A DNA stretch of 64,000 nt from Schistosoma haematobium. Taxonomy: Eukaryota; Platyhelminthes; Trematoda; Strigeidida; Schistosomatidae. The notes below the pieces were generated by a model that saw only the letters and a list, made by a program, of their open reading frames with translations, was not told where the DNA came from and searched no databases. The DNA is taken from the NCBI RefSeq assembly GCF_000699445.3, contig NC_067201.1:21952533-22016532 (forward strand). Direction: 5' to 3'. Positions 23,745-34,147 of this stretch are shown here, in pieces (position 1 is the stretch's first letter; each line of letters opens with the position of its first letter). Position numbers and translations under genes: made by a program.

Positions 23745-24835
23745 AGTGATTCAAGCTAGTCTACTTTTGGCCTCATCTGTCATGCAAGCAACACAATATT
23801 ACCTATATTGAATTCATATCAACGATTCAATTAATTAGTCCAACCAACAACAAACATTCATTTCCTGAACAAACTTAATTCAACACAAATCATCAAAAAT
23901 CATTTGACATATCTTATAACATTACAAGGTTTTATTCAATGATTTCATTTGTCTACACATGTTAACTTAAATATTACATAATCACATAAATGCATTAAAT
24001 CATATAAATCATTACTTGTTTATTTGTTTCTCCCCAAATGTAACATGAATGTTTAACATAATGTTAAACATCACTATGTTTCCCTCCTCCTCCTTCCCTC
24101 TATCTCTCTCTCTCTCTCTCTCTCTGACACACACCTACACTAACCAACAAACAAACCAAACAATTATGATTATAATTGAAATAGCAAATTGAGCATAATT
24201 AATTATCATTAAAAGCTTTATTGAATTATTTAATTGAACAATTATGTTTCTTTACGCTACTTTGTTCAATGTTCAATATGTTCATCATTTATCTATCTAT
24301 CTATCTATCTATATATATATATATATATATCCGTTTAAAACTATTAGGAAATTATGAATAAGAACTATTTCCTATGACCGATATAAATGATTATTTAAGT
24401 TTTTAAAAAGAATTATTTGTTTGTTTGTTTATTTATTTATGTTTGAACCAACAAAATGGCTCGCTTACAAGTTATCGCGCATGCACGTGCGCACAGCGCG
24501 CGCGCGAATTTCAACATCAACATATATTATATATAAAGAGATAGAGATAAAGGTAGAGAGAGAGAGAGAGATAGATAGGTGGACATTTTAAATCTTTGAT
24601 GTCTTTTTGTTTTAGTTTTCTTTCTCTTTTTAAAAAAATAAAATATCAAAACTTTTTAATTGAATTTTTTTCTGTTTTTTTTTTGGAGGGGGGATTCTAG
24701 AAACTAAAAAAATATTTTTCTTTCCGGATAAAATAAAATTTTTGATTTCATTTCTAATGAACATGATTTTAAGTAGAACAATTAAGTTAATGTTTATTAT
24801 TATTATTATTATTATTATTATCAAAATTTAAATGT
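23745..24835. other. Repeat-poor AT-rich stretch
   Basis: No gene seen. Contains (CT)n at 24100-24125, (ATCT)n(AT)n at 24285-24330, a GC-rich alternating purine-pyrimidine patch at about 24474-24507, (GA)n at 24555-24572 and (TTA)n at 24796-24822. Confidence 0.5.
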
Positions 24836-25420
24836 TTCGTCGTGTTTAGAACTCATCAGCTGAATGTGTCTGGATTTCAGAGTTGATATTCAATTTGGGA
24901 CTTGAACCCAATACTGTTCGCTTCAAATATGATCGTGTTATTCACTTAGCTACTTATTTCTGATAGTCATTTGCTTATGGGGTGAAATTCAAATTGACTT
25001 GTTATGCAGACTTAAATATCTGTGGGAAGATTCAAACAAACAATGCAAAATGAATAAAATATCACTTCATTACACAAGTAGGTGGCTATCAGAACTCAGT
25101 AGGTAAGTAGATAATGTGATCACATTTGTAGCTAAAAAATTGCTAGGCTCGAGTCCTAGAGTGAAAATCAACTATGGGATGCAGATACATCCAGCTGAAG
25201 AGTCCTAAATAGGACGAAATGCGCGTCAAACTGGATTCCACTGCTAGCCACTCTCTATTTTTGCTTATAATGCTTGTGAATGAATACAATATCGAGGCAA
25301 TACGCATAGAATGCACATTTGCCAATGAGAAAGAGATTGATCAATTGCAGTCCTAAATATCAATGGGAAGATTCAACTAAACAACAATACTAAATAAATT
25401 CAATAAATACATTATTATCA
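24836..25420. repeat. SINE-A inverted pair
   Basis: Minus-strand partial copy (24836-24960) followed by a plus copy: body 24990-25075, tRNA-like head with B box GGCTCGAGTCC, hammerhead 25184-25242, and 3' body to about 25420. Confidence 0.75.
25184..25242 (+). ncRNA. Hammerhead ribozyme, SINE-A type, variant
   Basis: Stem I ATCCAG (25189-25194), core CTGAAGA (25195-25201), stem II GTCC/GGAC, GAAA, stem III ATGC/GCGT, cleavage triplet GTC ending at 25227. Stem I resumes as CTGGAT at 25231-25236 after three extra A residues directly 3' of the cut site. The core is complete; the AAA insertion is unusual. Confidence 0.65.
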
Positions 25421-25427
25421 GATGGGT

Positions 25428-25790
25428 TTTATGGAGATTGTAGTGATTTCAATGGTTAAGATCATGAGTCAGTTGAAGCTAGACCACCATGGAAAACCTG
25501 GAAGCACTGGACGGCTGTTTCGTTGTATTGTGGGACTCCTCAGCAGTGCGCATCCACGACCTCGCCCCCTACGAGATTCGAACCCACTAGAACACTGAGC
25601 CGGCATTCGACGGTGTTAATGTCTAACTTCAACTAATCCACCAAATTTAGCGACACATTCACCATTGTCTCCAGTGAGTTACTATCTGACAACAGACCTG
25701 GTTAAACTCCACTGGTCACTACTTCTCATTAGAACTCCAGGTCTTCCATGGTGATCTAGCTTCAATTGACTCATGATCTTATCCATTGAA
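25428..25790 (-). repeat. SINE-B copy, inverted, nearly full length
   Basis: Tail, ribozyme, B box, A-box region and 5' block all present on the minus strand, ending in a + strand tail fragment. The ribozyme core CTGAGGA and GAAA are intact but two stem II pairs are lost. Confidence 0.75.
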
Positions 25791-26152
25791 ATATATTATT
25801 CCCAGAATTTTCAAAGATTTTCCCTCGTTTTCTAATTGATAACTGTTGTATATTAGAGTGGAATTCTTGTCATAAAGTTCAATTCAAGTTTGAAATTTCA
25901 TCGTATTCATTTTTTATTCTACATGTTAATCTGGCTTACACTGCCATTCTCATAATACACAATTGGAGATAACTCTAGACTTTTATAATGAAATATGATG
26001 AAAGGGATAAGTTAATATGATTCGAGAACGTAACTCTTAAGCTTTCGTGCAAATAATTCAAATAACAAGTTCAAATGTCAGTAGAAAAATCTCCCCAGAG
26101 ACCTCAAAGTGTATGGAATAACAATAGAAACTTATTCCTTCGGATTATAGGG

Positions 26153-26419
26153 TAGAAATGAGACGAGACTCTAATTTATGGACGAGCCAATGAGAAGCGT
26201 TTTAAGGAGTTCAAGGTTACGGCTACTGATTGATTCATCCACAAATTATAGTCTCGCCGGTTTATTTGTTATAACGGCTCAATTATCACGTTTTGTACAA
26301 AATTCCCTGTGAACCGATCGTACGTTAGCATTAAGCACTGAAGTTAACACTCTAACCTTGAAATCTCCAAAACACTTCTGATTGGCTCGTCCATAAGTTA
26401 GAGTCTCGCCTAGAAATGA
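26153..26419. mobile_element. MITE with long terminal inverted repeats and 9-bp duplication
   Basis: Element 26162-26410 (249 bp) is flanked on both sides by TAGAAATGA (26153-26161 and 26411-26419). Terminal inverted repeats run about 57 bp; the outermost bases are GACGAGACTCTAA at the left and GGCGAGACTCTAA read inward from the right. It has no coding capacity, so a non-autonomous DNA transposon. A 9-bp duplication is known for Mutator-like and 8-9 bp for Merlin elements; I cannot decide between them. Confidence 0.85.
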
Positions 26420-26574
26420 TAATCTTAGGATGTATCAAATACTCAATTCTTTCTCTATAGATTGTACATAACAAGAAAGTCAACACGATTTCCGAATCCT
26501 ATACCTTAATACTCAGTCTTGAAATAAATCTTAAAGATTCTATTTTACTATGGTGATATTAACCAGTTAATGAA

Positions 26575-26830
26575 CATTTATAAACACTGGACGGCCGTTT
26601 CATCCTATTATGGGTTTCCTGAGTAGTGTGCGTACACAATCCCGCACACTGGAGTAAAACCCTAGATTTTCGGTTTCGTGAGAGAACGCTTAACCTCTAG
26701 ATCACTGAACTGGTATCCAACGGTGTTAATGCTTCACTTCAGCTAATCCATGATATTGCTCAACAGTCCATCATTGTCTTCAGTGAGTTTATACCTCACA
26801 ATAGAACTCCAAGATTTTGAATACACACTA
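26575..26830 (-). repeat. SINE-B copy, inverted, decayed
   Basis: Ribozyme to 5' block; the core is changed to CTCAGGA and the GAAA survives. Confidence 0.65.
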
Positions 26831-27189
26831 AGACGAAACGATCATCCACTGCTTCCAGATTTTCAATGATAGTCTAACAATGATCCATTCATGATATGAA
26901 TCTAAACTTTACAATCTCCATTAACCTATACAGACTATCTAGAAAAGACTAGTCACATTAAGAAGAACTTATAAATTTTTAAGATAATGGAGAAGATTTA
27001 TACCTCTGCTGGATGATTCCGATAGAGGTTTTCCTTTCCTTCTCTGAACTGCATGTGTTTGTACTGATGATATCGTTCAGAAGAACAATGAAAACTCCAT
27101 CCAATTCAAAGAATAAAACTTCATCAGAACTTATAAATCTTATGAATAATAGTACTTATATTGTTGGCTCCAAAAATTCTACACAAATA

Positions 27190-28385
27190 TCCGGTTCTAG
27201 ATAAAATAACAAAATTTAATATAAAACGACATATTAACACTGATAATTATTCTCTATGTCAACTGTACTAATAATACACATTGATCATAATGAATAGATA
27301 AAAACCAACGTTTAATGCATAGAATTTACCACACACATTTATTTCTGTTATGTATAATACGATGTATATATTGTATTAGTTAATGTTACCTACCTACCTA
27401 CCTACCTACCTACCTACCTACCTATCAACAAACCATTCAATGTTTCAATAATTTCTCATTTAAACGCATTAAAACAATAATAATACTAATAATAATCGCG
27501 ATAACTGATTACATTATTAAAACAGTTAACCTAATTTGTCTAGGGGCGTAATCATTGTAACAGTTATTAAGAAGAAGAAAAAGAAAATAAGTATCCTTTA
27601 TCCCCTCTCTTCCTCCTTAACCGTTCCGTCGCCCCCCCCTCCCCTTCAAAAGAAAATTTTACAAATCATGTATCTTACTATCATATCTATATTGTGTATT
27701 CAATTGACTAAATAATACATATGTATATCCGGTTTTGTGTTTAAGACACAAGTGAATTATTATTATAATAATAATAATTGTATTTCATTGATTTAGTCAA
27801 TAATTATTGAAAACCAATGGTTTTCTAAAAGAAACAAGAAGAAAAACAGTTTTCTACCAAGAAAGTTTATCATAGATTTTATCTTTAAGGTATATAAATA
27901 TGTTGATGTTGTTTGTTGTTAAGTGACTGAGTGGGGTAGTGCGGGTGGAGGTGGGGGGTGGGGTCTAACAACAACAACAACTCACATACACATACTAATA
28001 GGGAGAATAACAATAAGTAAATAGAATGAAACGATTCATTGTTAATCTGATTAAGGAACAGATAGGGTGAGGCTATTTAGTTACTGCTATTATTATTATT
28101 GTAAAGAACATAGTAGTTAATTGTTTTGAAACGACAAACGGAAATAATCATAATCAAAATAAAGAAAATCGTTGGTTATCATGATATTATAAATGGGTTA
28201 ATATGCTTAATAATAAAGTATATTTGATTTAATATACAATAGATGTTAGTAATTCATTGTAATGATATGATTGTACTTATTTATTGAGTAAACTGATTGA
28301 CACTATAGTGTTGATAGGGATACTGACAAAATGCAGAGTTTTTCTTGCCTTAAGTAATGATGTTAACGTTGTACAGACTGTGTGT
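27190..28385. other. Repeat-poor stretch upstream of BARHL
   Basis: No gene and no dispersed repeat recognised. Contains (CCTA)n at 27391-27424, a C-rich patch at 27630-27650 and a G-rich patch at 27935-27965. A candidate place for regulatory DNA only because transposons are absent. Confidence 0.4.
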
Positions 28386-28417
28386 TTAAGATTAGATGGT
28401 GGTTGGAGGTAGTCAAC

Positions 28418-28471
28418 AGGAAACCCTGGACCCGGGTTTCGTGCTACTTAGCACTCATCAGCAAGGTGTAC
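28418..28471 (-). ncRNA. Hammerhead ribozyme, SINE-C type, intact
   Basis: Minus strand: stem I ACCTTG, core CTGATGA, stem II GTGC/GCAC, GAAA, stem III ACCC/GGGT, cleavage GTC, then CAGGGT. Every core residue fits the hammerhead consensus. Cut predicted between 28429 and 28428. Confidence 0.85.
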
Positions 28472-28590
28472 TTATAATCTTGAGGGAACTGGTGCTCCCT
28501 GACGGATTCGACCCCGTGTCACCCAGCTTCACAGTCAGAGACGCTACCATTGAGCTATCCAGGTCTCAAGCACCGGTTCCCTCAAGATTA

Positions 28591-28646
28591 CAGGTACACC
28601 TTGCTGACGAGTGCCAAGTAGCACGAAACCCGGGTCCAGGGTTTCC
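28591..28646 (+). ncRNA. Hammerhead ribozyme, SINE-C type, intact
   Basis: Core CTGACGA at 28604-28610, stem II GTGC/GCAC, GAAA, stem III ACCC/GGGT, cleavage after 28636, and stem I ACCTTG with CAGGGT (six pairs, one G-U). Confidence 0.85.
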
Positions 28647-28989
28647 TGTTGACTACCTCCAACCACCATCTAATCTCAATACATAGTGCCCGCAGTGTCG
28701 AGTCACCTAGACTAGTGGCCACATTGCAACTTGGTCGACAGCATTCGATCTGCACCAAATAAGGACTTGACAAACATGACATTGATCACCACCCAGTGAT
28801 CAGTCAATTGTGGAAGTTGAGCATATCAACCCATTTACTACAGTTTGAAGTTATATTTACCTTGATAGATTGGAGCCTAATGAAACCATAGTATAAATTA
28901 AGAATGTCCAATTAGTGTTTGCCGACTTATGCCACATGTTGTATAGATGAGATATCTGTCGACCAACTGAAGGACGAGTGTATTATGCA

Positions 28990-29235
28990 ATAGTTTGTTC
29001 TGTTCTGTATTTAAAAATTGAGGATATTGATTGGTTACCAATATTTGATCACAGATCATTGATCATAGAGTACTAGGTAAAGATGGAAAATTGACTGATG
29101 AGTTAGTAAATATTCTTCTATTGAGGTGGTTGAGATATTTGTTAGGTATGCCCAACCACCGCCTACATTGATGGCGGATGTCTAATGTGCGAGTAAGATG
29201 AAGGAAAGCTAGGATCGGCTAAACCGAGATATAAC
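28990..29235 (+). mobile_element. LINE fragment (second LINE type), + strand
   Basis: Decayed copy of the RWLxHVLRMPNHRL region ('gaggtggttgagatatttg' then 'atgcccaaccaccg'). No usable frame. Confidence 0.55.
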
Positions 29236-29489
29236 ATCAGTCCATATATATATATATATAAGTTTACACTAATAGATTGGAGTCCATATGGTTACTATAA
29301 CCAATGATTGGAGACATAGAGGGATATGGCTCAGGTTCATTTATTCCTTGTCGTCCATTAGAACTTGAATCCTGAAATTCACTTACACCTTTGCTCATTC
29401 TTTCCCTTTTTTTAATGCTCATTCTGATAATTTTCAATATGCATATTATAAAAGGCGAATTAGTCATCGTTTAGAAAGAATACTATTCA

Positions 29490-29665
29490 CAAATGAATAT
29501 GGGTTCGAATCTGGCGAGGTGGGATTGCGGATGCCCACTGTTGAGGAGTCCCACAATAGGACGAAATAGCTGCCCAGTGCTTCCAGGTTTTCCATAGTGG
29601 TCTAGCTTCAATTGACTCATGATTTCAATCAGTGAAATTTCTAAAATCTCCACAAAACCCCTTCG
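29490..29665 (+). repeat. SINE-B copy
   Basis: B box GGGTTCGAATCTG to tail. Ribozyme first core base is changed (TTGAGGA) and the cleavage triplet is GCC. Confidence 0.75.
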
Positions 29666-29869
29666 GATAGTTTAGCTTATGTCAGTTGGTGATGAGAACC
29701 CTAAATCTAGTTCCTAACTCTAACTATCAACTATAAATATTAATCTTAATTCCTCACACTGGTTTATAATCTTCATTTAATCCTAGTTAGTAGGCAGAAA
29801 TTCTGAAGGTCATTTTAGCATTGCCCAAATATCGTCTATAAATTATAGTCTCATCGACCTGTCTCCAAT

Positions 29870-31500
29870 CAACGTAGATTCACCAATAATCTGAAATGAT
29901 AATAGTTAGTGTATGATCACTTCAGTATTCATTTATTGTTACACTTGCTTTTTTGAAGATAAAAAATATTGACCATTCGATGTACAGTTCATACAACAAA
30001 GTTCCAGAACAGTATCTTGTATTGTTGAAAAGAGTTAGAAGTAGATCCATAGGAATTTCAATAAAAGAACACTTTGTGAATATGTATTATGTCATCATAA
30101 GTGACTTATCCTTTCCAATCATTTATTAGCTGCATAGAGACAGGGTTCTTCTGTCTCATTTAGATTTCTAAAGTTTTTATCATTGGCACAGAAAGCTCAA
30201 ACTGTTTTCTTAAATTCGCATATTCACTCCCTTCTCTGGTCGATTTCGATAATTTTATCTTCACTGGTGCTAATCCGTGTCAGGTAGGGACGAATATCTA
30301 CCTCAGACAATGGAAGATGATCGCGAAACCCCTTGAACTAGTTAAAATCAGATATCAACACCGTTGGATGACAGTTCAGTGATCTAGAGGTTAAGACCGA
30401 TGGTCCTGAGTTGGAGTCACACGTGCAAGATCATGGATGTTCACTGCTGAAGAGTCAGTTCCATTCGTTAGTTATAGATACCCAACTATGTGATGTGATA
30501 AATGTGTGTTTACACATGTCAAGTACTACTCAGTCCAGATAAATACAAAGTGGTATGTTCATACATCATTTCAATTTATTTACGGGATCTAATACATATT
30601 ATTAGTCCGTGTGTGTTCACTATTTGTTGTCAGATTAGGGTTTTCACTACCGATCAGAAGCCAGTTAAACATTCGTCTGATATAATAGTGACAGACATAA
30701 CGCATACAATTTTATGCACTAGCTCGATAGTCGCCGAAATTATTGACTGAAAAGGTTTTGTGTAGATCAATGTAATGCGTATTTTGTATTCGTTACAGAT
30801 TAATCTTGGGGTGTTGTCTGGTCTAGGAACATTCAGTAGTGAACACTCACTGCCCTATAAAATATTGGACCCAAAATCTTTAGGTTTCATGACGAAAACT
30901 GAACTATTAGAATCACTTCACCGACATTCATTAGTTTAATTCTGACTTCAATCAGTTTGCGATATAGGATGATAATCATCTAGCATACACAAACTTTACC
31001 AGTTACGAATGTTCATTAGAACTTCAAGACTATTTTGAGGAAGATTACTAATAAGCTGATTATTACGGTTTGAATGAAAGAGCTTTGTACAAGCTGATTT
31101 AACTAGCATGCTGTATATGTTCACGATTTCTGACAGTGTAATATTAAAATACATACAGATGCTTGGTTCTAGTATAGTACTCAGTAATTTTAGTTCATGC
31201 CACCATCAGAGACTTAACTAAGGTGCTTCAAGTCTCTTGACAAGCGCTTAACATTTAAAGCACTGACTGACATCCATTGGCATGAGTTTCTAACTCTAGT
31301 CAATTCACGAGATTGGGTGGTTATCATCCAATAACCATATCATCTTCATCTCATGTATGACATTGTTAAAACTCCACTGGTCATGATTCCTCACTAGAAC
31401 CATGCGAATTATCTCATCAAGTTAATCACTAGTGAGCACATGTATTTTGTTAGTAACATGAAACAAAATGGTTGTTTTGTGCTCCTTGATTTTTAATGAC
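29870..31500. other. Stretch with only decayed SINE-B remnants
   Basis: Decayed SINE-B pieces at about 30350-30465 (+) and 31165-31460 (-). No gene seen; the 82-residue frame at 30502-30750 has no domain features. Confidence 0.45.
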
Positions 31501-31539
31501 TATTTAAATAAAATCAGTTAGTGATATGAGATGACAAAA

Positions 31540-31795
31540 TTCAACACTCTCCATGGACCATTTGTATTACAAACAATACGATAACATTGGTCATACCTAA
31601 ATTGAGATCGAATAACCTGGATTCGATTCACAGCTATGGAGTCATGTATATACACTACTGAGGAGTAACATACTGCAACAAAACAACCATCCAATGCTTT
31701 TAGGTTTTCAATAGTTATAATCAGGGAAGGATTTTTGTGGATATTATAGTAATTTAAATAGTTGAATTCATGAATCAATTGAAGCTAGACCGATA
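31540..31795 (-). repeat. SINE-B remnants
   Basis: Ends with the recognisable tail 'tgtggatattatagtaattt'. The ribozyme region is decayed. Confidence 0.5.
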
Positions 31796-31847
31796 GTTGT
31801 TTAAGTTAAATGAAACCTATTTATATTCACTTGGTTTTGTTTACTTG

Positions 31848-32225
31848 TATCTTCCCATTGTTATTTAGTACTGCAATTCATCAGTCTCTTGTTGGCATAT
31901 GTGCGTCCTATGCAGACTGCCTCGATATTTCCTGAAGTCACAAGCAATATAAACAAAAATGAATAGTGGCTAGAAGTGGAATCCACGACACGTATCTCGT
32001 CGTATTTGGGACTCGTCAGCTAAATGTACCTGAATCTGAGAGATGATGTTCACTCTAGGGCTAAGTGGATAACGCAATCGTGTTTGAATTGAACGGTATT
32101 GGGTTCGAGTCCAAGAGTGAACATCAACACTGAGATTCAGATACATTCAGCTGAAGAGTCCAAAACAAGACGAAACGCGAGTCCTGGTTTCTACTACTAG
32201 CCACTATCCATCTTTGCTTATGAAA
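31848..32225. repeat. SINE-A head-to-head pair
   Basis: Minus copy (31848-32050: 3' body, then ribozyme with GAGA in place of GAAA) fused to a plus copy (32050-32225) with A-box-like GGCTAAGTGG, B box GGGTTCGAGTCC and ribozyme. Confidence 0.8.
32140..32192 (+). ncRNA. Hammerhead ribozyme, SINE-A type, partly degraded
   Basis: Core CTGAAGA at 32151-32157, GAAA, GTC ending at 32183. Stem II keeps three of four pairs, stem III (ACGC/GAGT) has one mismatch, and stem I has one mismatch. Confidence 0.55.
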
Positions 32226-32324
32226 CCTATTTATCTTTTGCATAATATTACATAATTAACATTATGGAAGGAGGAAAAAACATTGTACGAGCATTACATG
32301 TACCTAAATAAATGGTTGCTCTGG

Positions 32325-32572
32325 TTGTCAGAAGGGCCACGTGACTTCCGAAGGAACTCGGCTTTCATCATGAGGCGTCCTAACTCTTGTAGATGAAGAC
32401 CTATCTCCTAGGACAGAGTTTAAATGGTTTGAATTATTTTTTATGGTTAGCGCTTTCTTAGCGGTTGGTTTTCTACGGGATGGGGTCGCTAACCCCATGC
32501 CCAACCCTCCTCCCTTATCCGGGCTTGAGGCCGGCAGTAGCCCCCGGGGGTACTCCAGGCGGAGTTATAATG
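32325..32572. repeat. R250 repeat, best copy
   Basis: Runs from 'gctctggttgtcagaaggg' to 'actccaggcggagtta'. Its 3' half has a GC-rich inverted motif around 'gcccccgggggtac'. Confidence 0.7.
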
Positions 32573-32574
32573 AT

Positions 32575-33492
32575 TGTAAGTGAATCAAAATTATATACAT
32601 ACATACATTATACACACACATACACACACAGACATCTAAATAGACAAAATCATTTAATCCGTATACAGAGTTAAACACAAAAATGTTTCCATCTCAAAAT
32701 GAATTAATTACCCACCCTGTTTATCTATCTATCTATCTATTACAGAAAATAACAACAATTTTCATCCAATCAAATATTCACAATTTTGTACTCATGACAA
32801 TTTACTTCTCTTTCCTCAAATTTTTGTTGTTTGTTTGTTTGTTTGTTTTGGATATACTATCCTGTCCTACACTATCCTATCAATACGACATTAGAATATA
32901 CACCTATACAAAATGTATTCTCGAAATAATCATAATCATGATAGAATAAAAATTTCTTTGCCTAACCTATAAAAACAAATAGGAAAATAATCCACCCTAG
33001 TTACTACTCAAAATTCAGATAATTTTCTCTTTCTTTTTTTTCTTCTTCTAAAAACCCTTTCATGATAATTTTCATTTAAACCAATACACGGTTTATTTCA
33101 TTAGTGACAATGTATATAAATATAATTGTTGGCAATCATGATAGAAAAGAGACAGAACGAAAGAAAGAAAGAGACAGAGTGGGAGTGGGAGAGTAAAAGA
33201 CACTTTATGGATTATCACAGTTTGTTGTGAAGAGACTATATAATCAAAAACGGGGGTGGGGGGTGGGGTGGAGGGACTCAATGAAACTTGTGGATAACAT
33301 ATGTGTCTAAACAAAGATTGCATTTTTTCAAAAAAAGAGATAAGAATAACATAACTGTACAGTTTTTTCTTTAACACTTCAGAGATATGTCGGTAAAAAG
33401 CTACATAATGTAATATTATTTAATAGATATATATAGATATATGTAATACAGTTTATTGCCCTTAAATTGATATTATGTAATTGTTGCTAAGC
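32575..33492. other. Repeat-poor region directly upstream of BARHL
   Basis: AT-rich, with short CA, TATC and GTTT runs and a G-rich patch at 33250-33275. In-frame TAA at 33478-33480 lies just before the BARHL start. TATA-like sequence near 33424-33443 is too common here to call a promoter. Confidence 0.4.
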
Positions 33493-34147
33493 ATGTTTCC
33501 TAATCTTAATCAATCACAAATAGACGAGCTTGATCATAATAATTCCAATGATATTCATTTATTGAATTCATCATCTTCTGTGACATTATCATCTTCAATG
33601 TCATTCACTTCATCAAAATCGACACCAACGTCGTCGTCGTCATCATCATCTCCTTCGTCTATCACTTCACCAACATGTTTAACTGTATCATCAATTCATG
33701 AAATCTATCAATGTCGTTCATTTATGATACATGATATTTTAGATAAATCTAAACAGACTACTTATAATACTACTATGAATAATAAAGATAAACTATACAA
33801 ATCATATAATGAACAAATTAAAACATTTCCAATGATCAAATCAGTTATAAATGATTATGAACGAAATGATAAATATCATATGAAACGAAAATATACTAAT
33901 CATAATCATGAGAATGATCATGATAAACGTGTAGTTACCACAGCAACAACAACAACAACCACCACCACCACAACAACACCGTCCTTAATGACAATAAAGG
34001 AAGATTGTAATTCATATATGAATGTAGATCATAAAAATTTGTCAATAAATCTTACAAAATATCAATCATATGAACAATATAAACAATCTATGAATGATAC
34101 AACACAATTGATAGAAGGGAATTTAAAACAACTTTATACTGCAACAG
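33493..34147 (+). CDS. BARHL: BARHL exon 1 (FIL motif)
   Basis: Encodes residues 1-218 plus one base. The frame could be extended to a TTG at 33481, but ATG 33493 is the sensible start. The FIL motif is coded at 33718-33741. A Ser-rich run follows the first 30 residues and an ACA/ACC poly-Thr run lies near 33943-33980. Donor GTAAAT at 34148. The exon has 5' UTR of unknown extent. Confidence 0.88.

Larger units (their letters stand above)
28388..28816. repeat. SINE-C head-to-head pair, locus 1
   Basis: Minus copy (28388-28567) with ribozyme, B box (complement of GGATTCGACCCCG) and A box (complement of TGAGCTATCC), fused to a plus copy (28568-28816) with ribozyme and 3' body. Sister locus at 61617-62163. 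Confidence 0.85.

Noticed and set aside
28500..28567. tRNA gene on the minus strand
   Set aside because: A and B boxes are present but the acceptor stem does not pair; it is the tRNA-like head of SINE-C.
33424..33443. TATA box of BARHL
   Set aside because: TATATA strings are everywhere in this AT-rich DNA; no supporting initiator or transcript start.
33481..33492. Upstream TTG as BARHL start
   Set aside because: Not a normal eukaryotic start; ATG 33493 follows four codons later and an in-frame TAA at 33478 closes the frame upstream.
33826..33855. Second FIL motif in BARHL ([10 protein letters not shown])
   Set aside because: Only loosely similar and lacks the Ile-Leu ending of the motif; not enough to call.
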